Assembly (NCBI GenBank): GCA_963682025.1
Contig: OY821517.1
Location: 48,731,441 to 48,795,440, forward strand
Length of the DNA stretch: 64,000 nt
Origin: Cordilura impudica
Taxonomy: Eukaryota > Arthropoda > Insecta > Diptera > Scathophagidae
Reading direction: 5' to 3'
Shown here: positions 9,709 to 20,712 of the stretch, in pieces
Position numbering within the stretch: the first letter of the stretch is position 1
Layout of the letters: each line of letters starts with the position of its first letter
Made by a program: the position numbers and the translations under genes
The notes under the pieces: model-generated
Database searches by the model: none
What the model saw: only the letters and a program-made list of their open reading frames with translations
Told to the model about the DNA's origin: nothing

Positions 9709-10307
9709 TGCGGGTATTACAGTATCGAAGATATGAAATTTTAGTTAGCTATGTTACATTCCATCGGAAAGGTTAATTTGTCTAGTTTCTTAGTACATGT
9801 TTTATTTTTAAGGTTTTAGAAGTACTTACACACTAAAAGAAAAAAATTCAAATTAGTGCGAATGCTAAAAATTGAAAAACGTTGTCTTCAGCTACAAAAC
9901 ATTTTTTGATAGATATCCCACTCGCATCCCACTAAGCGACCAAAAAGCTATTAAAGGAAAAAACCTAAGCTTTCTTTTGAGAAAAAAAAAGTAAAAAAAA
10001 ATTTTTGATTTTACAAAAAAGTCAAAAATTTTTTTAAATATTTTTAAAATTTTTTTTTTTTTCCGAAATAACTATTTGGGACAAATTTTGCTAAGAACAA
10101 TATGTAAAAAGTTACATGGATGAGAAAAATACCTGTTTGGCCAAAATGTCAAATTTTGACCCCCTCTAACTCAGAGAGTTCTAGACCGATCTTGTTGAAA
10201 AATTGTGTCTAAACTACTATCCAATAGGACTAACCTTGGTGAAAATTTCATCCCGATCGGAAGACATCAAAAGTTTCAAAAGTTGGTTTACTTAACGTGA
10301 AACCGCC

Positions 10308-11689
10308 ATATATTTAAATTTTTGTGATTGTTCTAAAAAAGCTCGGATATTTTATGTATATTTTTTATTTTATCATATCAGGACAAATGCGTGTCCATAA
10401 TGTCCTTTCAAAACCTTATCAAATTTTGCTGACCTAACTGAATTTGATACTTACAACCTATTCAGTCCATTTCTAAAACCGAATAAATTCGTTTAGAGCA
10501 ACCGAAATGTTTATGTCAATGAATTGTTTTAGTATTATATTCATTAAATAGAAAACTGCAATATATGAATAGCATCCATTTGAATTTTGAAAAAACGAAT
10601 GTAATTTTAAAATTTTATGTGGAAATTATCTAAAGTATTTTCAATTGAACCTTGGACAATTATTTAAATTATAGAACTGAATGAATATTTTTGTTTTTGT
10701 TTGTAATAAACAATTTGATCAAAAATTTGAATCTAAAATATATTGAATGAAATCTGAAAAGCTCGTATATATATTTATGTACATACGTGCATTAATATTC
10801 ATAATATAAATATTTGTTTGTAAGTATTTTGCAAACATGTGCGTATGTACGAGTAACATAATTCTTAAACTGATCATTAGTAAATAGTATGTTCTTAATT
10901 CCTTTAAATCAACAATTTTTTTTTAATTTTCTTTAAAAAAATACTAAATATATACAAACAAAAAATTGTTTTTTTTTTTTTTTTTTTAAATGGTGTTCTT
11001 TTGGTGTTTTAAAGAAATTAAAATTTTTATTTTATTTGTCTATTTTTCAACAGCAGATCGAGCATTTAATTAAATAAACATCATAAAAAAATTTAAGTGG
11101 ACAAGAATAAAGAAGCCAAAACCAATAACACTCAGCAACTACATTTTCGACATTTAGATTTTTAGTATGTTTCTTATGAAAATAAACAAAACAAAGTTTT
11201 ATTATTTAATAACAACAATAATGAAAAAAATTTCTGGACAATAGACGCACACGTAGCCTACAATGAAATAATTTTTTTAATGAAATGTTTTTTATCTGCC
11301 ACAGGTTAGTAAATCAAATACGATTTCTACGATTATAATTTTTATTATTTCTTGTTAAATCGATTTTTTGTTTTTATTAAGGGATATTTATTGTAAATAA
11401 AAAAAAAAAAACTAAATCATTTTTATTTTCTGAACTCATACTATATCTCAAATAGATCCAAATATGCTGAAAATCAACAAAATTTAATAAATTACGCTGT
11501 GCGACAATTTTACATTTTTGATGAGCAAACACCCATACGCTTAGGGGAGTAAAAATCTAATTCACAATACAATCACAAAAACAGAGCAAGACAAAAACGT
11601 TGTGAGGTACGATTGTAGTGGTGAAAAGATAAGGAAGCGTTTGGAGATAAAATGATGGAGCGAATAAAAACGTTTTGAAAAATGTGAAA
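10308..11689. other. A+T-rich intergenic sequence
   Basis: Homopolymer A and T runs. No coding pattern, tRNA-like fold or family member recognised, except that 11500-11660 shares a short 'TTCACAATACAATCACAAAA' block, inverted, with 45090-45115. Confidence 0.5.
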
Positions 11690-12648
11690 TAAAAAATGAA
11701 AAATGAAAAAAAAATTAAAAACAAGAAATGAAAAATGATGAAAAATAAAAATGAAAAATAAAAAATTAAAAATAAAAAATCAGAAATTTAAAATGAAAAA
11801 AGAAAAATAAAAAAAGAGAAATGAAAAATAAAAATTGAAAAATTAAAAATGAAATATGAAAAATTAAGAATTCAAATTGAAAAATAAAAAATTAAAAATA
11901 ATGAAAAATAAAAGATGAAAAATGAAAAATAAAAAATAAAAATGGAAAATGAAAAATATTAAATGAACAATGAAAAATAAAAATTGAAAAATAAAAATGA
12001 AATATGAAAAATGAAGAATTCAAAATGAAAAATAAAAAATGAAAAATGAAAAATAATGCAAAATAAAAGATGAAAAATTAAAAATGAAAAATGAAAAATG
12101 AAATATGAAATATGAAATATGAAAAATGAAAACTGAAATATGAAAAATGAAATATGAAAAATGAAAAATAAAAAATGAAAAATGAAAAATAATGCAAAAT
12201 AAAAGATGAAAAATTAAAAATGAAAAATGAAAAATGAAATATGAAAAATGAAATATGAAAAATGAAAAATAAAAAATTAAAAATGAGATATATAAATTGA
12301 ACAATGAAAATTGAAAAATCAAAAATGAAATATAAAAAATGAAAAATACAAACTGAAAAATAAAAAATTAAAAACGAAATATGAAAAATAATGAAAAATA
12401 AAAAATTAAAAATGAAATATGAAAAATAAAAAATGAAATATGAAAAATGAAATATGAAAAATAAAAAATTCAAAATGAAAAATAAAAAATTAAAAATAAA
12501 AAATTAAAAATTAAAAATAAAAAATGAAATATGAAACATTCAAAATGGAAAATAAAAAATTAAAAATGAAAAACAAAAATGAAAAATGAAAAATGACAAA
12601 TTCAAAATTTAAAATAAAAAGTGAAAATTAACCAGTTGAAATAATAAA
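11690..12648 (-). repeat. 7-bp minisatellite, AATGAAA orientation
   Basis: Nearly a kilobase built from variants of AATGAAA/AATAAAA. Read on the minus strand this gives artefactual 'FFIFHFSF' frames of up to 131 codons. The same satellite, inverted, fills 18746-21965, and the bordering 'ATTAACCRGTT' sequence is shared between the arrays. Confidence 0.9.
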
Positions 12649-13024
12649 TCTATAATATTAATAGGCTAGGCGATTTCTTGTGACCGATGTTTTTTTCTAC
12701 CGTTTTATCCCGATTGTGACCAAACGTATACTATTTGAAAGGTATTTCTTTTTGGCCGATTTGCAGATTTACAGTTTTTTAAATTTGTTCCTTTATTTTG
12801 AGCAAATTGCATTTAAAATTGCTACTAACACATACATAAAATTATACAATGCTATTGTGTGTTTATTAAATTTGTTAATGTGTTTGTAATAAAAATGAGT
12901 TTGTTTTTGGTGTTGATTTGTGAATTGGCTATAATTGATTAGCATACCTTTAGGGTCTTTATTTAATGAAAAAATTAAATTTCCTAGAATTTGCACTCGA
13001 ATTTCGAGGGCTGGAATCTGCTAG
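12649..13024 (+). mobile_element. B1: complete mini-Helitron, 376 bp
   Basis: Starts TC after A ('TCTATAATATTAATAGGC') and ends 'GGAATCTGCTAG' before T. The hairpin 'CTCGAATTTCGAG' lies about ten bases inside the end. The related locus at 18721-18755 lacks the insertion and joins exactly at 18737|18738. Insertion was therefore between A and T with no duplication, as expected for Helitrons. No coding capacity. Confidence 0.92.
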
Positions 13025-13126
13025 TAATAATAAATATTTTTATATTAGCAGATCCCCTGCAGTTGTTTGCTATAAGTGATACATAGATGACGCTTTCTGT
13101 TTGATAAAAAATCTTTAATTTCTATA
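13025..13126 (-). repeat. D repeat (flank of the minisatellite unit)
   Basis: About 100 bp that reappears inverted at 18605-18730: the 'TTGCTATAAGTGATAC', 'GCTTTCTGTTTGAT' and 'AAAAATCTTTAATT' blocks. With the 7-bp array it forms one composite repeat present twice in opposite orientations. Confidence 0.8.
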
Positions 13127-13358
13127 TCGTACACCTAGTTCAAAAGTGACTCAACTCAAAATTTTGAGTTTTCAGAAATCGACAAAAAATTTATACCAAT
13201 TGAAACATAAAGACAACTGTTTTTTTTAGCAACAGTTAACAAGAACAAAACACACTGATATTTTTTTTATAGATAAACAAGTGTATTGTGCATAGTTTAA
13301 GCAAATAAACCCGAAGGGTAAAATTTTGAGTCGAGTCACTTTTGAACTAGGTGTGCGA
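13127..13358. mobile_element. TA-target MITE with about 40-bp inverted ends
   Basis: Terminal inverted repeats beginning 'TCGTACACCTAGTTCAAAAG' (13127) and, inverted, ending 13358. They stay similar for about 40 bp through 'GTGACTC(A/G)ACTCAAAATTTT'. TA flanks both sides. The 232-bp element has no coding capacity and fits a Tc1/mariner-type MITE. The related D copy near 18650 lacks it. Confidence 0.8.
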
Positions 13359-14478
13359 TATGTTTACACATGAATTTTATGAATTTTGGTTTAGAAATAT
13401 TAAATACCGATATTCTAAAACCAAGCGAACTCATGCATAATACCGTTCGTTTATATGTGGTGCCTTAAAACAATGTCGAATTAAAATTAATAACATTCAT
13501 AAATTTTACAAGTCACCGAGATTATAATACAGATATAAAAAATTGCATTCATTTGTTAAAAACATATACCAATTAGATGAAATGTGTTTATTTAATATTT
13601 AACAAACAAGAAAAAAAAAACATTTCAAAGTATATTAGTCAGTCGCCGTGCAACAGCAATCTACATAAAATAAATTCATTATTTTTGAAATAACGAAAAA
13701 TATACATAATTTCCTTCAAACGATATGAACAATATTTACACTAAATTTGATTAGATATATTAAACCATAACTAAGTATATGCACTAGGCAGATCTGGCAT
13801 GTCAACAAAAAAAAAAATACACAAAACAATAATTATTTTAGAAAACATAACAAAAATAAAACAATTTTTATGTTATAAATAATAAAATGAAAAAAGAAAC
13901 AATTTAACACAAGACTGTTTAACAACGAGTCATCCTTTAAACGAAATTGAGAAAACGTTGACTGAAAGACATCCATGCGGATGCAAAATAATAAATATTA
14001 ATCATTTGTAGTTTTTTTTTGCTTATTTTGTTGTTGTTAGTTTTTGAATGGCTAGCATACATTTTTAACTGAAATTATTTGAAATGACGTACACGGTATT
14101 TTAAGGATATGAGTGGAAGAATAATATTAAGGTGCTTTTTCTGAAACTAAGATCAAAATTTGCAAATAAATTGTTTAGACACTCCCGAAAGACATTGCAT
14201 TTTTTCATTAGCTGTTAATGGAATTATCAATTTAAAATCATGCCATAAAACTGAGAATTATGAATAATTATGATCTTTAAAGTGCAACTTTGAGGCAACA
14301 CGGGCACTGGGTTTGAATATTCATCGATATAATTTCAAATAGATACAAACATCCATCCGCTCAAGAACAATCGCTAAAACTGCTATCAGACTATCTGTAT
14401 TACATTAAAACTTTCTGATATAAAAATAAAACATGTGCAAATTTAAAAAAAATACATATGTATGCCTTTCTGTATGTA
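13359..14478. other. A+T-rich intergenic sequence
   Basis: No gene, structured RNA or repeat family recognised on either strand. Confidence 0.45.
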
Positions 14479-14784
14479 CTAGCAGATTCCAGTGCTCGAA
14501 ACTCGAGTGCAATTTTTAGGCAATTTTATTTCTCAACATAGCCAATTCACAAACCAACACTTTTTTGGTTTTTTATTAATGTGAATGAAGATAACAAACT
14601 CATTGACAAACACATTAACTAATTTAATAAACACACACATAGCATACGTATAATTTTATGTATGTGTTAGTAGTAAATCTGGTGAACAGCTAAAAAGAAA
14701 TACCTTTCAAATAATATACGTTTCTTTCAAATTGGGATAAAACGGTAGAACAAAATATCGCCTAGCCTATTAATATTATAGATT
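14479..14784 (-). mobile_element. B2: mini-Helitron, 306 bp, internally shortened
   Basis: CTAG at 14479-14482 after A (reverse orientation), the hairpin 'CTCGAAACTCGAG', and the 5' end 'CCTATTAATATTATAGA' finishing at 14784 before T. About 70 bp of the internal consensus is missing. Confidence 0.88.
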
Positions 14785-14934
14785 TTTTACAAGCAATGTT
14801 CAAAAGGGATCACACGATGTGTAAAAATGTTAAAAACACCCTTAAGCGCGGTGTAGGAAATAATTTGTGGCTATTTTTAGCCATGTCTAAAACCATACAA
14901 GTTAGATTTAACTGCACACAGAAGAAAGGTGGGT

Positions 14935-15005
14935 TAGAAGAAGGTTACGACTAGAAAAATTTGATTAGGTAATTCGAATTTTTATTATAATTCTTAAATA
15001 TTTTG
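14935..15005 (+). repeat. M repeat fragment, second copy
   Basis: Similar to 835-928. Only the conserved block around 'GGTTACGACTAGAAAAA' and 'AATTTTTATTATAATTCTT' is supported. Confidence 0.4.
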
Positions 15006-15104
15006 AAGTGGTGTGGAGTTTTTTCATTAACAACCTTATAAATATAATTTTTAGATAATACCAAAATTCGTTTCATTTACCAATCAATATGTTTACACAA
15101 ATTA

Positions 15105-16172
15105 CACGGTGTTACAGTCAATATGCACTTTCGAAGACACCTAGTGTAGGTTGTGGGCCTTGTTGAGTAGATCATTTGTCAATTTTTAAAATTTTGAATA
15201 CACCCTCAAAATCTGAAGTTATGTCCAAAAAACCTTTTTTTAGGACTTTATGGACTTAAATATTTTTTACTTTTTCAGTTGTGGGTCGATTTTAAATTTT
15301 TAAACGGTTTTGGAAAGATGACTAACTAAGCTTTCCAAATATATATATATATTTATAGTTTTAACAAACCCATGTGGAAATAGTACCCCAAATATTTCAA
15401 ATTTCCAGTTTTTTGGTGAGCTTTTTCAACTTAGGCTCCTTTTTTTTCCTAGACTTTGTTTGGGAACATATGTTTTTATTATTTTTATTTGAAAGCACAT
15501 TTAGTAATGAGTAAATTGACACCTTGTTTTTTTTTAAATCAAGTGCTTATTGATAAAGATTTATTATTTTTTAATAAAAGAGACTAAACCATATATAGGA
15601 TAATTCAAGTGTAAAAAATAACTGTAAAAATGTTTGCATATAAAACTATTTATATACATAGCATATACTAGGAAAAATTATATCTGTATAATTAAATAAA
15701 AATATTGTTACATTAACAATTATTAACCAATTTTAAAAAACAAGGTGTCAATTTACTCATTACTAAATGCGATTTCAAATAAAAATAATAAAAACATATG
15801 TTCCCAAACAATGTCTAGGAAAAAAAAGGCGCCAAAGTTGAAAAAGCTCACCAAAAAACTGGAAATTTTAAAAATTTGGGGTATTATTTCCACATGGGTT
15901 TGTTAAAAGTATAAACATATATATATATTTGGAAAGCTTAGTTAGTCACCTTTTCAAAACCGTTTAAAAATTAAAGATCGACCCACAACTGAAAAAGTTA
16001 AAAATATTTAAGTCCATAAAGTCCTAAAAAAACGTTTTTTGGACATAACTTCAGATTTTGAGGGTGTATTCAAAATTCTAAAAATGGACAAATGATCTAC
16101 TCAACAAGGCCTACAACCTACACTAGGTCTCTTCAAAAGTGCATGCAATTTTTTTTATTTTGTGACATAGTG
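15105..16172. mobile_element. 1.07-kb long-inverted-repeat element, CAC ends, TTA flanks
   Basis: Bases 15105 to about 15540 reappear inverted at about 15724-16172 with modest divergence and an insertion near the right end. The loop is about 180 bp. The ends read 'CACGGTGTTACA' and, inverted, 'CACTATGTCACA', with TTA on both sides (15102-15104, 16173-16175). A CAC start plus a 3-bp TWA-type duplication fits CACTA/Chapaev-like DNA elements; this assignment is inference. No frame above about 60 codons, so it is non-autonomous. Confidence 0.75.
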
Positions 16173-16774
16173 TTATTAAACTAATTCGTCTAAAGGCAGT
16201 ATAACTTACTTCTATTCAAATTATTGGTGATTACAATTACAAATATATATATTATTATGTGAAGGTAAATTTTTAGTTCCCTTTTTAAGCAATATGCGGG
16301 CACTGAGGATTGCGAAAATTGGCATTGTTATAGTTGATATGGAGGAGAAGCTGAGAATGATAAAATTTCTGTTTAATCTGTCTTGAAAATATAGTAAATT
16401 AAATTAAATAAAATATTTATAATAATTCGTTACACCCTGTTAATGCGACTGATTTAAATTATATATCAGAGGCTCTGTGTTGAATTGTAAATTGCTAAAA
16501 TTGATTAACATACCTTTAGGCTCATTTAAATGTTCATAAATTTTTTATATATATAGACTAGATGACCCGGCGTACTTCGTATCACCTATCATAACGACAT
16601 TAAAACTTTCCCTTCGCTAAAAAAATGTTGATCGGTAACGTCAGGCATTGCCATTTTCATAGGTTATTATACTCTTAATCTAGCAATAAAAAGTAGAACA
16701 TAATTGAGTGAACCATAGATTTTTAGCGGGCACACTAATTATACTTCATGAGAGACTGATACTTACTCATTTTT

Positions 16775-17568
16775 ATACCCTATACCACTATGTGGTTTGG
16801 GTATAATGACTTTGTGCTGCTGTTTGTAACAACCAAAAATATTTGACCTAGACCCATCTTTAATTATACCGATCGAATCAGAATCACTTTCTGAGTTGAT
16901 TTAACAATGTCCGTCCGTCCGTCCGTCCGTCCGTCCGTCCGTCTGTGTGTCCATGTAAAGCTTGTAATCAAACTGCAGGTCGCAGATATGAATATATTTT
17001 GATGAAATTTGGCATATAAGCTTTTATCGGCCATGGGATGAATGCTGATGAAATTGGTGAGAATCGGTCCATATTCAGACCTAGCCCCCATACAAATTAC
17101 CCATATGAAATCGACATAAATTGCCATAAGATCCAAATTGTCATATAGATCTTACTCAAATTGGATTTGTATGCGTTCATTACATCCACTAATGAGTAGT
17201 CCAAAAATGATCCCTTTGACCCCATATAGAGCTGCTTCCCGATCTTCACTTAAATCTATTAAAAAACAAAAATATTGCACTGATTCTTCTCAAATTTTGT
17301 TTGTACATATTTTTGCAAAATACAAGAGACTTTACTAAACATGATCAGGATCGGTCCATTTTTGGACCTAGTCCCTTTATAGATATAGCATCCGATATGA
17401 ACTTTTTCATATCTGCAGCCAAAAAAAAATTAATAAAAATCCCACTCAAATTTGGTTTTTGCTTATTTTCAATGTCCAGTTAGTTGGGCCTAAGAGATAG
17501 GATTTCTAAACGCATGGTATAGGGTATCGTATAGTCGGTCTAGACCGACTATAATTTTCTTACTTGTT
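16775..17568 (-). mobile_element. A-family DINE-like element A2
   Basis: Complete reverse copy: hairpin end 'ATACCCTATACCACTATG', eight GTCC units at 16909-16940, the 24-nt palindrome at about 17531-17554, and the AAGTAAG end. Inserted in Helitron 2. Frames 16864-17136, 17138-17338 and 17301-17483 are repeat shadows seen in every A copy. Confidence 0.9.
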
Positions 17569-17639
17569 AACTATTAGATATGCTTAATATTAATTACAGT
17601 ATTTTAAAGGTGATTTATAAAGCTTTTCAACCACCATCA

Positions 17640-18238
17640 GTCCCTATAGTCGTAAACATTGAAAGAATGAGAACCAAAATTGAATGCACTATGGTCCGCA
17701 AGAGGTCACTGGAGGCACTGGACAGAATGTTAAAAGATGTTCATGACAACCAACACATTTTTGGTGGAGCCATTATTCTATTATAGGGTGATTTTTGTCA
17801 GACTCTTAAAAGTTATTTGCCGATCAACCATTGCTGACATGTTTGTAGAATCTTCGCCATTGCACTGTTTTTAGCGCTGTTGCAAACTGGTGCTTCGTTG
17901 ATTTGCATGTTTAGTGGTAATTTCAAGGTAGAATGTGCAGTTCGTCCACCTTCTAATAATGTTGCAGCTATTCCAGGTGAAGCCAACGCTATAGCTACTT
18001 CATTTTTCGATCCGATCTTTGCCAATAGCAATGAAATTAGTATCGGTTTTGTAGTCCCCCCGGGAGCGTCATGGAAGTAAATTCCACCAGATCCACTATT
18101 TACAGCTTCTATCAAAGTATCATACGCAATCCTTTGTTGTGCATTCAATTGCGGAACATTTGAATTAACTGTTCTCTTTGTAACTCGTGAATAAATGCAT
18201 CGCGCATGACACGATTTGGTGTTATTATGCCCAAACAC
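17640..18238. pseudogene. Helitron PIF1-like helicase remnant with internal inversion
   Basis: The minus strand 18238 down to 17813 encodes the helicase start: 'QQRIAYDTLIEAV', a degenerate Walker A 'DAPGGTTKPILI' (GGTTK for GGTGKT) and 'SPGIAATLLEGGRTAHSTLK', ending 'SAMAKILQTCQ'. The next segment of the protein is on the plus strand at 17680-17800: 'CTMVRKRSLEALDRMLKDV' and 'FGGAIILL', then a stop and 'GDFCQTL'. Motif I and motif II therefore now read on opposite strands, meaning the motif II piece has been inverted with a break near 17812. The domain order is otherwise that of Helitron 1. Not functional. Confidence 0.85.
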
Positions 18239-18552
18239 GACAATACTGTCAAATGTTTGAAAGGAAAGTAGGTAGAACAGTTTATATGGAAATATGAAAT
18301 TGTTATTTTTACTATCTTCCTCGCAATTTTTCTCAGCGTTTAATCCTTCCCTTTACTACGACAAACATTTCAAAACCAAAATCAGCTAAATCGGCCCAGC
18401 CGTTCTCGAGTTCTAGCAAGACAAACGAACAGCAATTTATTTTTATATATATAGAAGATAGAAGATCAAAAAACCTTGGAAGACAAAAATGGAATGAAAA
18501 AATAATATTTCCTAGAATTTGCACTAGAATTTCGAGTGCTGGGCTATACTAG

Positions 18553-18745
18553 TTCTATTAATTATAACAAAATATTTTAAATTAAAAAAAAATCATGTGA
18601 GTCCGATCGCAGGGGAGATGTGTAAATATCTAGTAATTAAAGATTTTTTATAGCACTTTCTTAAAATCAAACAGAAAGCGTATCACTTATAGCAATCAAC
18701 TGGAGGGGCTCTGTTAATATAAAAATATTTATTATTATTTATTAT
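18553..18745 (+). repeat. D repeat, second copy, with the B1 empty site
   Basis: Inverted relative of 13025-13126. It contains the uninterrupted sequence into which B1 inserted at the other locus (junction 18737|18738). It runs into the 7-bp minisatellite through 'ACCGGTTAATTTTT'. Confidence 0.8.
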
Positions 18746-19300
18746 TTTAACCGGTTAATTTTTAATTTTTCGTTTTTTATTTTTAATTTTTCGTTTTTCA
18801 TTTTTTTTTTTTAAATATTAATTTTTTATTTTTCACATTTTATTTTTCATTTTTTAATTTAAATTTTTCATTTTATATTTTTCATTTTTCATTTTTTATT
18901 TTTAATTTTTAATTTTTTTCTTCATTATTCATTTTTCATTTTCCAATTTTTGTTTTTCTTTTTTCATTTTTTATTTTTAATTTTTTATTTTTCAATTTTC
19001 ATTTTTTATTATTCATTTTTTATTTTTCATTTTTTACATTAAATTTTTTATTTTTCATTTTTTATTTTTCATTTTTCATTTTAAATTATAAATTTTTTTA
19101 TTTTTCATTATTCATTTTTAATTTTTCATTTCTTCTTTTTCATGTTTCATTTTTTATTTTTCATTTTTCATTTTTTAGTTTTAATTTTTTATTATTCATT
19201 TTTATTTTTTATTTTTCCTTTTTATTTTTTTATTTTTCATTTTTCATTTTTCATTTTTAATTTTTTATGTTTTATTTTCCATTTTTTATTTTTCATTTTT

Positions 19301-20040
19301 ATACCCTATACCACTATGTGGTTTGGGTATAATGACTTTGTGCTGCTGTTTGTAACAACCAAAAATATTTGACCTAGACCCATCTTTAATTATACCGATC
19401 GAATCAGAATCACTTTCTGAGTTGATTTAACAATGTCCGTCCGTCCGTCCGTCCGTCTGTGTGTCCATGTAAAGCTTGTAATCAAACTGCAGGTCGCAAA
19501 TATGAATATATTTCATGCCATGGGATGAACGCTATTAAAATTGGTGAGAATCGGTCCATGTTCAGACCTAGCCCCCATACAAATTACCCATATGAAATCG
19601 TCATAAATTGCCATAAGATCCAAATTGTCATATAGATATTACTCAAATTGGGTTTGTATGCGTTCATTACATCCACTAATGAGTAGTCCAAAAATGATCC
19701 CTTTGACCCCATATAGAGCTGCTTCCCGATCTTCACTTAAATCTATTAAAAAACAAAAATATTGCACTGATTCTTCTCAAATTTTGTTTGTACACATTTT
19801 TACAAAATACAATAGACTTTACCAAACATGATGAGGATCGGTCCATTTTTGGACCTAGTCCCTTTATAGATATAGCATCCGATATGAACTGCAGCCAAAA
19901 AAATTAATAAAAATCCCACTCAAATTTGGTTTTTGCTTATTTTCAATGTCCAGTTAGTTGGGCCTAAGAGATAGGGTATCTAAACGCATGGTATAGGGTA
20001 TCGTATAGTCGGTCTAGACCGACTATAATTTTCTTACTTC
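19301..20040 (-). mobile_element. A-family DINE-like element A3
   Basis: Hairpin end at 19301, five GTCC units at 19435-19454, palindrome at about 20004-20027. About 30 bp is missing near 19510 (the 'GATGAAATTTGG...TTTTATCGG' part) and a short piece is missing near 19890. Inserted in the 7-bp array. Confidence 0.9.
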
Positions 20041-20712
20041 TTATACTTAATTTTTTATTTTTAATTTTTAATTTTTTTTTTCATTTTTTATTTTTCATTT
20101 TTCATTTTTTTATTTTTCATTTTTCATTTTTCGTTTTTCAATTTTCATTTTTTATCTTTCATTTTTCATTTTTCATTTTCAATTTTTTATTTTTCGTTTT
20201 TCATTTTTCATTTTTCATTTTTTATTTTTCATTTTTCATTTTTCATTTTTCATTTTTCATTTTTCATTTTTCATTTTTCATTTTTCATTTTTCATTTTTC
20301 ATTTTTCATTTTTCATTTTTCATTTTTCATTATTCATTTTTCATTTTTTATTTTTTATTTTTCAGTATTTTATTTTTCATTTTTTATTTTTAATTTTTCA
20401 TTACTCATTTTTAATTTTTCGTTTTTCATTTTTTATTTTTCATGTTTCATTTTTTATTTTTCATTTTTTATTTTTCATTTCTATTTTTCATTTTTAATTT
20501 TTCATTTTTTATTTTTCATTTTTCATTTTTTACTTTTTATTTTTCATGTTTCATTTTTTATTTTTCATTTTTAATTTTTCATTTTTTATTTTTCATTTTT
20601 AATTTTTAATTTTTCATTTTTTTATTTTTCATTTTTAATTTTTCGTTTTTCATTTTTAATTTTTTTTTTTCATTTTTCATTTTTTATTTTTAATTTTTCA
20701 TTACTCATTTTT

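Larger units (their letters stand above)
3202..10307. mobile_element. Large foldback element Q with about 1-kb inverted arms
   Basis: The outer sequence 3202-4016 reappears inverted at about 8754-8884 plus 9720-10307. The inner sequence 6838-6998 reappears inverted at about 7785-7916 plus 8701-8753. After removing three later insertions (Helitron 4017-6837, A element 7917-8700, LINE 8896-9708) the element is about 2.7 kb, with roughly 0.9-1.0-kb arms around an 0.8-kb core coding a transposase-like protein. Ends are approximate: the left starts near 'GGGGCGTTTCACG', the right ends near 'CGTGAAACCGCC'. No target duplication is clear. A lone arm copy lies at 24165-24640. The superfamily is not assigned. 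Confidence 0.8.
16558..18465 (-). mobile_element. Helitron 2 (reverse strand, rearranged)
   Basis: The minus-strand 3' end 'CGCCGGGTCATCTAG' finishes at 16558 before T. The 5' end starts TC at 18465 after A and leads through 'CTATATATATAAAAAT' to 'CTCGAGAACGGCTGGGCCGA', a common insect Helitron leader. The flanks join as A|T in B-long sequence. It contains an A element (16775-17568) and a rearranged helicase remnant. Net length is about 1.1 kb. The 3' tail resembles that of Helitron 1 ('GCCGGGTCAGCTAG'). Confidence 0.82.
16441..18552 (+). mobile_element. B-long mini-Helitron split by Helitron 2
   Basis: The left part (to 16557) has 'TTGAATTGTAAATTGCTAAA' and 'TTGATTAACATACCTTTAGG'. The right part (18466-18552) has 'TTTCCTAGAATTTGCACT', the hairpin and CTAG at 18549-18552. 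The comparable intact stretch at 27690-27710 reads AAATAGATTAAAAAAC across the break point. The 5' edge is not clear. Confidence 0.7.

Noticed and set aside
12020..12473. Minus-strand frames of 100 and 131 codons rich in F, I, H and S
   Set aside because: They are translations of the AATGAAA minisatellite. The repeat explains every residue.
16864..17483. Recurring frames such as 'MDLMAIYVDFIWVICMGARS' and 'MSYRSYSNWVCMRSLHPLMS'
   Set aside because: They recur wherever an A element lies, on both strands, and track its microsatellite length. No codon constraint is visible; they are repeat shadows.
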